Positions 1 through 11,700 of a stretch of DNA of 64,000 nucleotides are shown piece by piece. Source of the DNA: Muricea muricata (taxonomy: Eukaryota; Cnidaria; Anthozoa; Malacalcyonacea; Plexauridae); NCBI GenBank assembly GCA_963855995.1, contig OY979730.1:11881300-11945299 (forward strand). Reading direction: 5' to 3'. Under the pieces are notes generated by a model. That model was not told the DNA's origin. It made no database searches and saw nothing but the letters and a program-made list of their open reading frames with translations. Positions within the stretch are counted from its first letter, which is position 1, and each line of letters begins with the position of its first letter. Position numbers and translations under genes: made by a program.

Positions 1-72
1 TCCATCAGTCACATCAGTGAATGCAATCACAGTGAACACCAGCAGTATCGGGATTAGAATGGCACTCCTCAT
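1..72 (-). CDS. Signal-peptide exon of a secreted protein (partial, runs off the left edge)
   Basis: Reading the minus strand from an ATG at 72, the frame is open to base 1 and encodes a short basic start (MRS) followed by a hydrophobic run of Ile, Leu, Val and Phe, then TDVTDG at the window edge. This is a typical secretion signal and probably a first coding exon. It lies on the same strand as, and just downstream of, two small secreted cysteine-rich genes. It could be a third member of that cluster, but it lacks the EEKR motif that ends exon 1 in both neighbours, so this is only inference. No cysteine is reached before the edge. Confidence 0.45.
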   Translation of the reverse strand, partial: MRSAILIPILLVFTVIAFTDVTDG

Positions 73-699
73 TTTGCAAAGAAAATAAACTCGAGCAAAA
101 GAACTCTGACGAGGTTTCGACAAGAAATGAGTTGCATGGATGTATTAATGGTTTAAATCAAAAATTTATAATTGCACTTAAGAGTTCATGAAGAGCCGAA
201 TACACAAAATTGTTTATTCCTATTTACTGTAATGTTAGTACGGTTGTTCAGCTAGGATATTCCGAAATTGCTTTCAAATTATTTCTGTTTATCTAGAGGA
301 TTGGCTTATGGCAGAACGATATTAAAATTTCTGATTAGTCTATGACAAACATGGACACAAAAATAATTGTAAATTCCATTGTGATCAATTCGTCTCTCAC
401 TTCGCAGGATCCCTTCATAGGATTTGTCGTGCCGCCATATTTGTTTATTTGTATTTCTATGGTTATTTCAATTACAAAACATGGGACGGTTCTTCTAAGA
501 CAAGGAAAAAGTCTGGCAATCAATATCAACTACTTTGTTATGTTTAGGTATTGTTCTGTATACTTCCGTATACCCCATCTGCATATATGTAGTAAATTTC
601 GCTAAAGAACCCATCCACAAACGTTAAATTGCCCCAAATATTTTTATTCTTATTCCAAATATTTCACAGCCACAGTACTTTCATAGAATACATTGCAGG
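73..699. other. Intergenic spacer
   Basis: A+T-rich sequence between the edge gene and the Dickkopf-like gene at 700-2719. A minus-strand AATAAA (tttatt on plus at 643-648) lies about 50 bases past the stop of that gene and is its likely polyadenylation signal. No coding frame with recognisable features was found. Confidence 0.5.
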
Positions 700-2719
700 T
701 CATGTAAATATAGTATTAGTCATTGCGCCTGATCCTTCCACAGCGACGGCGACGCATTTGCTTGCTTCGCATTTTAGACCCTTGCCACAACCGCAAATCG
801 GCTTGAATCCTAGCCCACGTTTTCCAATACCCTATAAAAAACAAGCGGTAAGTTTATCTGTGAAATAGTTCATGAAGAAAACACAAAAGAAATACATCAT
901 TTATAAACTTCACGAATCAAAACTAATACTGATCCAGACAAGACCTTTGAGGAAATAATTCCAAGCAAAAACAAATAAGCTCCCAGGAAATTTCCTTGCG
1001 TTAACCCAGAGTGAAGCTAGCTCAGTTCCAGGCGATGCATCATTCGCTATTAATGAGAAAATCGCAGCTAAAATTCCAGGGGCCGGTTGTTCAAAAGTCA
1101 CTTAGCTTAAACCTGGATTACCGTGAAGTCTGTGTTAGCTTCAATTTCAGAACAGCTTAATGTTTGTAAGCTTGGAAACATTTTACACATTGGCGCCGCC
1201 AGAGGGGGCATTTCCCCCCCCCCCCAATTGTTTCCTGATACGATGCTTTGCAATTTCCCTGAGTTTCATTAAAAGTATGACCTATCTATATACTATCCTG
1301 CCCCCAATCCTGGCCCCCAAACATTCCTTTACCCTCAAATTGCCCTCTCCCCCTATTCAGTTCAGCCAGGCGTCGCCGCCGTTTTCAAAAAAAAACGGAC
1401 GCTTGGAAATACAGAAATTAAAACAAGCTTAACGGCCCAAACAAGGCTTGAGTTCTCCACGCCAGAGAGAGCTTCGGGAAATTTTAGTCCTATGCAAGAT
1501 AGAGGTTACATTCATACGTACCGGACCAGAACACCTGTCGCCTTCCTTGAGGTATTTTTGACAACGGCCGATGATCAAATATTTTGCACAGCATTCATCT
1601 TGTTTACAACTGACATCAGAACGACATCCCTTGAAATCAAATACATGAATAGTTAGCGTAGGAAGACTAACTGCATCGTACGTATGTCTAAGTAAATGCG
1701 AAGCTGTTCGTTGATCAAACGGATGCCTCTGTCCTAACTAAGATTCATGTCCAATGCCAGATTATAGCTGCCGGCAAAGTCTGCAAGTCACAAGTCGATT
1801 AAATATTAAACAAAACATGAATTGCTCGTGTCTTAAGGGATGAACTTTGATACTGAGTTTCATTCAAAACATACCTAAAAATCAAGAACGGCGAGAGGGT
1901 GGGGGGGGGGGGGCAGGGGGGGAAATACCTGGGGCCCGGACTGGTTTGGGGGCCCGAAATCTTGATAAAACATCGGGTCATTGGGCTACTGCCAAGAGGG
2001 TTGGGGGCGCGTAATGCGTAATCTCTTGCTTGTCCTGGGACCCGACCACGGCTCTCGCCGGCCTTGCTAGAAATTAAATACATAATCAAGCATGAGAAGG
2101 CTGTCTGGTATGTAGGTCACGTAAATATGAAGGTGTCTTACGATTTATAAAATGGGCTTCAGGGTACCAGAGTTTGCAAAAAATTACCAAAAATAGTCAG
2201 CCTGTTCATAATATGATTCTCCCATTAGTTTTATGGATACAACGGACTCTTTTAATGTAAATGTTATTTTAAAGGAACTATAATCGTTAGCAGGACTAAC
2301 AGAAAACCACATCATTACTCGTGAATTCAAATCATCATTTCTTTAGAAACAAGTCATCTCTTTTAGCGAAATATTACACTCGTATTATATTCGTTTTTGC
2401 CTCGCACCGTTACGGTTAATTAGCGAGCTTAAAATCACGCTACGCGGACGTCGATGACGCCGTGAAAATGGCGTGAAAATGGCGTGGCATGTCTATAAAT
2501 GGGCACAGCAACCATTTTTCACGGCGTCATCGACGTCCGCTCGATCTTGAGCTCGCTATTTTTACTTCAGAAAGGTGATGATGTTTCATCGTGTTCAGGA
2601 TTAAGTCCTCAGTCATTATTGTTCAGCTCAACACATACCAATAAAATTCTTTTTTCTTCAGTTGCAAACGACACAGCAGCAAAAACCAACAATAGAACGG
2701 CCAAGGTAGAAATCTTCAT
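700..2719 (-). CDS. Small secreted cysteine-rich protein, Dickkopf Cys-2 / colipase-fold type (copy A)
   Basis: Three exons on the minus strand: 2719-2639, 1629-1522 and 831-700, all joined in phase 0, 106 aa. Exon 1 is a signal peptide ending in a dibasic EEKR, a possible propeptide cleavage site. The mature part has ten cysteines spaced C-x5-C-x4-CC-x8-C-x9-C, then CGC-x5-C and a last C. That is the spacing of the Dickkopf Cys-2 domain and the related prokineticin (AVIT) fold; KYLKEGDRC and CGCGKGLKC are very Dickkopf-like. Short Dickkopf proteins with only the second cysteine domain are known in Hydra. Known Dickkopfs bind LRP5/6 and dampen Wnt signalling; that function is inference here. 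Donors are GTATGT and GTACGT. A prokineticin-like hormone is the main alternative. Confidence 0.75.
1206..1226. repeat. Poly-C run
   Basis: A homopolymer-rich stretch of C inside intron 2 of Dickkopf-like copy A. On the minus (transcribed) strand it is a G run. Confidence 0.7.
1893..1922 (+). repeat. G-run tract (possible quadruplex)
   Basis: Almost uninterrupted G over about 28 bases, broken by CA, inside intron 1 of Dickkopf-like copy A. It is followed to about 2060 by a G+C-rich patch that stands out from the A+T-rich surroundings and looks like a separate repeat fragment. Confidence 0.6.
2419..2557. mobile_element. Foldback element (inverted repeat around GACGTCGATGACGCCGTG)
   Basis: The left arm reads GCGAGCTTAAAATC then CGGACGTCGATGACGCCGTG; the right arm is its near-perfect reverse complement ending GATCTTGAGCTCGC. 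The loop holds a direct repeat of the GGCGTGAAAAT type. No coding capacity. It sits in intron 1 of Dickkopf-like copy A, about 80 bases from the exon 1 donor. Probably a miniature inverted-repeat element; target duplication not resolved. Confidence 0.65.
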
Positions 2720-3207
2720 CTTTCAGTAATGAATCGAAGTGAAATATTATTTTTTCTTTCGAAGATAAGTTTAATTTGGACTGAATTTAAATTTGTGATG
2801 TATATACCTTTTGAACAACAGTGCATGAACCAGCTGAGTAAACACAATTACAAAATTGATTTCACTATTTATTTAATCTATTTACACTTCGGATGGATTC
2901 CGTCCTTTACAAATACAGCTCCAATTAAATTTAAATTTTTGTTTGCCAAAAGTTTAGCCTCGTTCATATTATTCATATTGTGTGTTGACACAGCCAACAA
3001 TGTCGTGTGCGACGATTAATTAGTAGTTCGTTCTTGAAAACGTGGAGACTTGATGGCAAGTAGGGAAGGAGAAAAACATCAAACATCCGACAGTAAGTTG
3101 CCGAGGGCAGAGTTATTGATGGTACATGGGGACTCTTCTTTAGCGTTAAAAAATCTTTCGTGCAAACTGTTGCGAATATTTAGAAAACGTGCAAAGATAA
3201 TAAAATT

Positions 3208-3671
3208 TCTCTCTTAAACAGACATCTCTCCAACAGAAACATGCCTCTAATACAGAAATTTCTCTCTAATACAGACATTTCTCTTTAGTAAAAACCCCCT
3301 CTAATACAGACATCCCTCTCCAATACAGACATCTTTCTCTCTCCCTCTCTAACAAAGACATCTATCTCTAATACAGACATCTCTCTAACACAGAGATCCA
3401 TCTCTTGTACAGACATCCCTCTCTAATAAAGACATCTCTTTCTAATACAGACATCTCTCTCTAATACACATCTCTCTCTGATACAGATATCTCTGTCTCT
3501 CTGATACAAACATCTCTCTCTGATACAGACATCTCTCCCAAATATAAACATCTCTCTAATATAAACATCTCTCCAATATAAACATCTCTCTAATACAGAC
3601 ATCTCTTTAATATAAAAACCTCTCTAATACAGACAGCTCTCTCTAATATAAACATTCCTCTCTATTATAAA
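3208..3671 (+). repeat. CTAATACAGACATCTCT minisatellite, array 1
   Basis: Degenerate tandem copies of a 15-19 base unit with core TAATACAGACATCT separated by variable CT runs. It lies between the two Dickkopf-like genes. Together with 4695-5295 it looks like one original array split by a 922 bp element. Confidence 0.9.
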
Positions 3672-4593
3672 CTCATCAGACCATATTCTTTTGTTTTTTG
3701 TCAGTTTTTAATTTTCCCGTAATAACCTTCTTCATCCTAAAAGCAGGCGGTGGTATTTGAGTTTTCCGGGGGAAATGCAGGCTTGAAGGTTAGTACGAAA
3801 AATAGTAACCGGTTACTGGGTTATTACGGAAAATAATAACCTCAGAAAACTTTACGTTCAAAATCAGCTTATTACCACAAAACTTGCACAACGTATACTT
3901 CAACTCTTTCAAATCTTAATGCCCACGTATTATACACATCTTCAAATGAACAGAGTATCCAGTACATAGACTATATCGTATATGTAAAGCAAACCAAGCC
4001 ATGCAGCGAGTCCTAACTTTAAAAAGTGATATCGAATAATTGAGCTGGGCCGGCGACACCGACTGTAAAGTCATCGGAAAGCAACGAATACACTTTGAGC
4101 CATAGTCGCTCTATTTGAACGCCAAGCTTCGAAGGCTCTTACCGCCCATTAGTCTTTGTAACGAGTTGCTAAAGGAACAGACTGTATAATAATTCTTTTA
4201 TCAATCTAAGTCAATCAAATCTGTCCTCAATTTAATATTATACCATCGTCACCTAGTATAAAATCACTTTCTGCTATTTCTGAGTTATCAGATAAAGTTC
4301 TTCGTGACTGTCGTCCATATTAGGACAAGATTTACGCGATCTAGCTTTGCATGAACGCCTATTTCACATGAATTCATGATGCGTTGGCTTGACAATTGCA
4401 ACAACAGAATTAATTTTCCTTTACAAATACAACAATACAGAGTGTCTCATAAAACGCAAGCCATTGAAATCAAACCTATTCAATATATAGTTCCCCAGTT
4501 CATAAAAGATTTATGTATAAATGATTAACGAAACGCACGGTAGAAAAAATATAGAGGAAACCTCCGAAAAACAAAAGAATATGGTCTGATGAG
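3672..4593. mobile_element. Non-autonomous DNA transposon with about 25 bp terminal inverted repeats
   Basis: The left end reads CTCATCAGACCATATTCTTT and the right end is its reverse complement, with the match continuing through TGTTTTT. The 922 bases between are A+T-rich with no long open frame, so there is no transposase. Minisatellite flanks it on both sides. Flanks carry TATAAA-like sequence on both sides but no clean target duplication, so superfamily is unassigned. Confidence 0.7.
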
Positions 4594-4601
4594 CATATAA
4601 A

Positions 4602-4690
4602 CAAGTTAAAGCCCTCGGGTATCGGTTTTTATTTAACTGTAAAGACCTCGGGCCCACAGTTAAATAAAAATCTCTCCCTCGTGCTTTAAC
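4602..4690. repeat. Perfect-arm hairpin next to the transposon
   Basis: GTTAAAGCCCTCGGG and TTTTTATTTAACTGT are followed after a short loop by ACAGTTAAATAAAAA and a near match of GAGGG with GCTTTAAC. This makes a stem of about 35 bases directly at the boundary between the 922 bp element and the next minisatellite array. Confidence 0.6.
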
Positions 4691-4694
4691 CTAT

Positions 4695-5295
4695 ATATAA
4701 GGACATCTCTCTAATACAAACATCTCTCTAACACAGACATCTCTCTCTAATACAGACATCTTTCTAATACAGACATCTCTCTCTAATACAGACATCTCTC
4801 TCCAATACGGACATCTCTCTGATAAAGTCATCTCTGTAATACAGTCATCTCTCTAACACAAACATCTCTCTGACACAAACATCTCTCTGATACAGGCATC
4901 TCTCTCTAATACACACATCTCTCTTATACAGATATCTCTCTCTGATACAATCATCTTTCTAATACAGACATCCCTCTCTCTAATGCAGACATCTCTAACG
5001 AATACAGAAAAATCTCTCTAATACAGACATCCCTCTCTCTAATACAGATATCTTTAATACAGACATCTCTCTCTAATACAGACATCTCTCTAATTCAAAT
5101 ATCTCTCTCTAATACAGACATCTCTCTCTAATACAGACATCTCTCTAATATTGACATCTCTTTAATACAGGCATTTCTTTAAAACAGACAACTTTCTAAT
5201 ACAGACATGTCTAATACAGACATCTAAATAGACATATACCTGATACAAACATCGCTCTAATGGATACATCTCTGCAGTGAAAACACCTCTAATAT
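4695..5295 (+). repeat. CTAATACAGACATCTCT minisatellite, array 2
   Basis: Same unit and orientation as array 1, more degenerate at its right end. It ends about 320 bases downstream of the stop codon of Dickkopf-like copy B. Confidence 0.9.
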
Positions 5296-5616
5296 AATAT
5301 GCGAACTAAATATCAGACTTGCGACTTTTGTAACAAGGACATAACTCACACACAAGCTTCTCTTTCATACGGAACCTCTGCTACGGACAGACCTGAATAT
5401 ATCAGGGCACCTTATGGTACTTGGTAAAAACATACACAAAATGTTTGTCAAATCTGCAAGATTTTGCACGGGATACAAACAGCTTTTCACAGCATGGCTA
5501 TTCTTTGCCAAAACTACCAGATTTTTAAAACGACAAAGAAAAACAGTTTCCTCTTTTATTGAAGCATCTCAAACAAAGTTTACATTCAGCTTATGTTAAT
5601 AGTTCTCATCTGTGTT

Positions 5617-7162
5617 TTACATATCTCCGGATCCTTCTTCGGCAAGACATTTTCTACGAAAGAAGTCAACCTTCTTGCACTTGGTTCCTGGCACACAGCC
5701 ACATGAAAATTTTGAACTACTGAACTGTGTGAGAAAGAAGCAATTAAGAAAACAGTTAAGGTCTTGTTAAAAAACGGAAGAAATAAGAGTTACGAAGCGA
5801 GAGTTTGTATGAGAGTTTTCTCAACTCTCGTGTCTTGGTCAAACGAGAGTTGCATGAGATTTAATGACGATGAGAGATGAGAATTTGTATTTGTATTACA
5901 GAGTTTCTCAACTCGCATACCCTTTATTTTGAATGTATGGATGTAAAAAAATTAACGGCAAGGTTTATTTAAAAGACTAGATAAATTATATACGTACTGG
6001 AAAACATCTGCCGCCTTCTGCGATGTAGTCCTCACAAGTTTTGCGGAAAAAACCTCGACAACATTGGCCTGGGCAGTCACTATCTTTTTTGCACTCCTGT
6101 AAAATATAATAGCGGGTTCTCTGGTAAATTTAATGCAATGGAGAATCAGATGTCAACGTTTTTAATGCTAATTAGGATGTAACATGTGCCAGATTATGGT
6201 GTTATCGTGATAGATATTGGCACTTTATCAGGTAGAAAGTCACCTCACATAACCTATTATAAGTGACACGATTTGCCAATAGTCTTATTATGAATTATTA
6301 ATGAGTACCCAAAGTATCAAACCATGCCAGAATGATATATTTAAGCCAAAGAAGCATTTTTCTTGAAAAGAATAGTTAACTTTCAACACTAATTTTTAGC
6401 TCTTGCAGAAACGCTCAAACATCAATAATTTTTTAACGGAAAGTTCTGAAAAAGAACATTTGGTACAGGCCGTATTTTATGCCGACGAAAAGTATCCTCA
6501 AAATAACTTGGGCAAATCAGCCTTTTGTTGAAAGGAAGACGGGTTAATAGAAATTGTTCCCTTTGAGAGGCATTAATCGCGTGTATTCATTCATTCGTGT
6601 CATTGAACAATAAAAAATGTCGTGAAATTAGTGAAAAAATAGCAGTTTGTGAAAAACTGCGGGAGCTCTTCGGATTTGAAGTCAGCGTGCTTCAAAATGT
6701 TAGTTAGTTCCCATAAAAAATATTTCAGTCCTCAGACACGCACTACGAATCTGAACGATATCGGAGCACAGAATACGGCCTAGTAAAAAACATGCAACGC
6801 CAGCGTCATTATTGCTGGTCTACAAAATGTTGTCTCATGTTATTTTGGGTTAGTCTCAGCCGGGAACAACGTGAAACCCACGAAGTCACTTCAAAAATAC
6901 GGTGGAAAATCACAAGCGAGCAGCAACTACACTAAACGTGTTTGGTATGCTAATTTTTGGCGTCTTAAAAAACGCTTGTTCGAATTAAATATATCATCAT
7001 ACGTTCAATTAATGAAAATTTTACTGGCAAAACAAAAACATCTAGCTATGATATGCATGCATGGATAAACAAGAAGGTACTTACGCTAAGATTAAAGAGT
7101 CGTTTCTCCTCATAGGACGCAGCCAAAACGACAAAAAGCAACAACAGGAATAAAGTTTTCAT
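5617..7162 (-). CDS. Small secreted cysteine-rich protein, Dickkopf Cys-2 / colipase-fold type (copy B)
   Basis: Three exons on the minus strand: 7162-7085, 6096-5998 and 5724-5617, phase 0 joins, 94 aa. Exon 1 encodes a strong signal peptide (MKTLFLLLLFVVLAAS) and ends near the same EEKR dibasic motif as copy A. The mature part has ten cysteines: C-x5-C-x3-CC-x7-C-x9-C, then CGC-x5-C and C, slightly more compact than copy A. Exon boundaries fall at the same points in both genes (after the signal peptide and after the fifth-sixth cysteine block), so they are tandem duplicates. Both end EGSG plus a few residues. A minus-strand AATAAA (5555-5560 on plus) lies 57 bases past the stop. Function by analogy: secreted Wnt modulator or peptide ligand. 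Confidence 0.75.
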
Positions 7163-8789
7163 TTTCAATTCTCTTTAACTCGCAAGATTTAAGATCGTTT
7201 CAAAACAACCTTGTTCGCAAGACAAGCAAGCTAGTATGACTTGAAGTCTACAAAGGAGCTCTCCTTATTACAATCGACACAAAAATAACAAAAACGGCTG
7301 TGTCAATCTATGTTAATTCACGTTTGATTAAGGCTTTCACGGACAATGAAAAGATGCAAATATGTTGAACTGTTGGTTAAATAAAGTTATATTGGGCTGA
7401 TTATTAAAGATAAATGAACTATTTATCAAAAAAGTGGTACCACATTGCCATTGGTATTTCAAACAGTCTTACACATAAAATTGGAACGAAATGCGAGTTT
7501 ATTATGAGTGGAGAAAAAATGTTACGAAAATGCGCGCTTTTTTCACGAGGCGTTTTGATTTCATCATCAAAATTTTACTACGCACTTGTGTCAACAAAGC
7601 ATAAACAATGGTCGGTGAATCAACACGCTGAATCAAGCTTATTAAAATTGGAAAAATATTGCATGAAAACAAAATTCTTCATTTGAACTTTGGTTGTGCA
7701 GAGAAAAATCATAATTATATTGAAAAATAACAAGTGAATTTGAAACAGATTTAGAAGTACACCACGACGAATTCAGAGACTTACGAGCACTTCTTTACAA
7801 ATTTAAGGACTTTCAAGAAAATTCAAGGACAATAAGGACGTTCAAGTTTTGTGGAGTCTGTAAATTCTACAAAACTCAGCAATACAGTTTTTACCTAACA
7901 TAAAATTACTTAAAATCTTCTTTGCAGTAAATTTTGCAAGAATAAATGAATTTTCGGTCAAATATAATTATAATGATGCATAAATACTACCATATCGCTT
8001 AAATAATAACCATTAAACATATTTATATGTACAATTGTCAAGGATAATAAATCATCACAAGGTTAATATTACTTTCTTAAAATTATTGCATATGCTAAAA
8101 TGTCTGTGCACAAAGCATGAACGACAAGTTTGGGGTAATATGGTTTTACATTGCTGCAAACTTTACTAAGATCACGCTGGTATTATTATACATTTAATGC
8201 TATGATTAAACACTTTGATACGCTTTGGTATCTTGGTAAAATGTTTTTAGAATATTTCGGTGTATGAATATTTCGGCGCATTTCGCTGATCAAACAACTA
8301 ACAAAAAATACGTATGCAAGCTGTTTGTTCTCTGACTTCAGCTTTGGATAAACCAGGAAATATTGTTACGGAGATATGTTTAAAGACTGTTTCTTATGAA
8401 TGTTTTGTCATGTTTTCCAGTGTGGACAAACTAGAAAACGTGCAAACACGACAAACACTAGCTCGCATGAAGACCTTTCTGCGATTTTCCTAATTAGACT
8501 TGTGCAAATAATGTTTTGTTTCCCATTGTGGAAACATCTGGGAAAACATTTTTTGGGAACATTTTTTGCATTTTTGAAACAAAATTCTGTTTCTGCAATA
8601 ATGTTCCCCGAGCTGTGCAAACATGGAAACATTCATAGCAACAACATTTCTGCAACAATGTTTCCTTGTTTCCACAAGGTCCATACACTTCCAAACAAAC
8701 GGAGATCTGTAAAGTCCAGTAAAAATGTTGTCATAAACCTGGAAGTTGTGAAAGAATGCATCTTAAAACCACATAACAGCTCCGTGAGC
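7163..8789. other. Intergenic spacer with a decayed repeat
   Basis: A+T-rich sequence between Dickkopf-like copy B and the SIRT6 stop codon. From about 8395 to 8700 it contains many copies of GGAAACAT/ATGTTTCC in both orientations, a degenerate foldback-type repeat, which creates several overlapping but meaningless open frames on both strands. The rest shows no feature. Confidence 0.45.
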
Positions 8790-11700
8790 TTAAAATGCTG
8801 CATTGTCATTATCACATTTAGTCCTTTTCAAAGGCATGGCAGGACGCTGTAATTCGCAAACTGTCAATTCTGTATGCTCACGTTTAACTGCATTTGCCAT
8901 GTCTCTGGCATCACTGCGCTCATCTTGAAAATTCGTTGAACAATCCTTTAATTGAACAGTCTGTGCATCCTCAGCGGTAACACACGCATTAGTTACGTCA
9001 TGTTGACTCGATACAGTCGAACTGCTGAGTTCAGTTTGAGCACTTTCTCTGCTATTCAATTTATCCTCGGTTGTTTTAAACTCGGATCTAAATATTTCTA
9101 CGTTGCCACTTACTTGACTTTGTGAATTTAACAACATTCGGGCATTACTTGATTCAAGATTAGAAACGCTACCAGGATGTTCCCTAGCATCCTTAACAAG
9201 CTTACTTCTCTCACAGACAACATTATCCTTGCTTGTGTATTCCACAGAATCGTGTAGCACCGGTGAAGAATCCGCGTCTGCGAAAGGTGATATCGGAACA
9301 TAATTTGGAATGGTCATATTTAGATGTCTAGCAAGAATTTCCATGACTCTGTCAACATAACCATGAATGACCAAACATGCTTTTTTGTCCTAAAAAAGAA
9401 CATTGTCCAGCAATTACTCCCCTAATTTGAACTTGGATTGAATCAGGAAATGACCTAACATAACAAGACAGGTGCAAAACAATTGTAAAAATCTATTGAT
9501 GAGGAATTATTATATTTGTGTAATAAATTACGACATACGTGTTTGGTTTTTTGTAAATTGATAATGACCAATTTCCCACCATGTTTCACTGTTTGAGCAG
9601 GAAGATTCCCACTCGGGTTGATTTGGAGAGATGTTCCAAGGCAGACTGATACATCTGCTTGTCTGAATAAGAGAAGAATAGCGAAGGATTAGGATGGTGC
9701 AAGTTGTTGTGAGATGTGACTACTTGCTAACAAGACATCTAAATTAATACACACATCTCTCTTTCTCTCTCTCTAATACAGACATCTCTCTCTAATAGAG
9801 ACATCTCTCTCAAATACAGACACCTCTCTGTAATACAGACATCTCTCTCTAATACAGACATCTCTCTCTAATAGAGACATCTCTCTCAAATACAGACACC
9901 TCTCTGTAATACAGACATCTCTCTCTAATACAGACATCTCTCTCTAATAGAGACATCTCTCTCAAATACAGACACCTCTCTGTAATACAGACATCTCTCT
10001 CTAATACAGACATCTCTCTAATACAGACATCTGTCTCTAATACAGACATCTCTCTAATACAGATATCTCTCTCTAATACAGACATCTGTCTAATACAGAC
10101 ATCTCTCTCTAATACAGACATCTCTTTAATACACACATCTCTTTCTAATACAGTCATCTCTCTCCCTAATACAGAAATCTCTCTCTAATACAGACACTTC
10201 TCTCTAATACAGACATCTCTCTCTAATACAGACGTCTTTCTCTAATACAGACATCTCTCTAATACAGATATCTCTCTCTAATACAGACATCTGTCTAATA
10301 CAGACATCTCTCTCTAATACAGACATCTCTTTAATACACACATCTCTTTCTAATACAGTCATCTCTCTCCCTAATACAGAAATCTCTCTCTAATACAGAC
10401 ACTTCTCTCTAATACAGACATCTCTCTCTAATACAGACGTCTTTCTCTAATACAGACATCTCTCTAATACAGATATCTCTCTCTAATACAGACATCTGTC
10501 TAATACAGACATCTCTCTCTAATACAGACATCTCTTTAATACACACATCTCTTTCTAATACAGTCATCTCTCTCCCTAATACAGAAATCTCTCTCTAATA
10601 CAGACACTTCTCTCTAATACAGACATCTCTCTCTAATACAGACGTCTTTCTCTAATACAGACATCTCTCTCCAATACAGACATCTCTCTCTAATATAGAC
10701 ATCTCTCTCTAATACAGACATCTCTCTCTAATACAGACATCTCTCTTTAATACAGAAATCTCTTTCTAATACAGACAGCTCTCTCTAATACAGACAGCTC
10801 TCTCTAATATTGACATCTCTCTCTAATACAGACATCTGTCTAATACAGACATCTCTCTCTAATACAGACATCTCTCTAATACAGACATCTCTTTAATACA
10901 GATATCTCTCTCTAATACAGACATCTCTCTAATACAGACATCTCACTTTAATACAAACATCTGTCTAATACAGACATCTCTCTCTAATACAGACATCTCT
11001 TTAATACAGACATCTCTTTCTAATACAGTCATCTCTCTCCCTAATACAGAAATCTCTCTCTAATACAGACATCTCTCTAATACAGACATCTCTCTCTAAT
11101 ACAGACATCTCTCTCTAATACAGACATCTCTCTCTAATACAGACATCTCTCTAATACAGACGTCTTTCTCTAATACAGACATCTCTCTCCAATACAGACA
11201 TCTCTCTATAATATAGACATCTCTCTCTAATACAGACATCTCTCTCTAATACAGACATCTCTCTCTAATACAGAAATCTCTTTCTAATACAGACAGCTCT
11301 CTCTAATACAGACAGCTCTCTCTAATATTGACATCTCTCTCTAATACAGACATCTGTCTAATACAGACATCTCTCTAATACAGACATCTCTCTCTAATAC
11401 AGACATCTGTCTAATACCGACATCTCTCTAATACAGACATCTCTCTCTAATACAGACATCTCTTTAATACACACATCTCTTTCTAATACAGTCATCTCTC
11501 TCCCTAATACAGAAATCTCTCTCTAATACAGACACTTCTCTCTAATACAGACATCTCTCTCTAATACAGACATCTCTCTCTAATACAGACATCTCTCTAA
11601 TACAGACGTCTTTCTCTAATACAGACATCTCTCTCCAATACAGACATCTCTCTCTAATATAGACATCTCTCTCTAATACAGACATCTCTCTCTAATACAG

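Noticed and set aside
8400-8852. A 150-codon plus-strand frame
   Set aside because: Its first part is a degenerate ATGTTTCC repeat and its end is antisense to SIRT6 exon 6.
9849-10157. A 102-codon frame of repeated MSVLERD/DVCIRE on the minus strand
   Set aside because: It is the minisatellite read through; the frame stays open only because the 19 base units happen to lack stops in two frames. No start context or homology.
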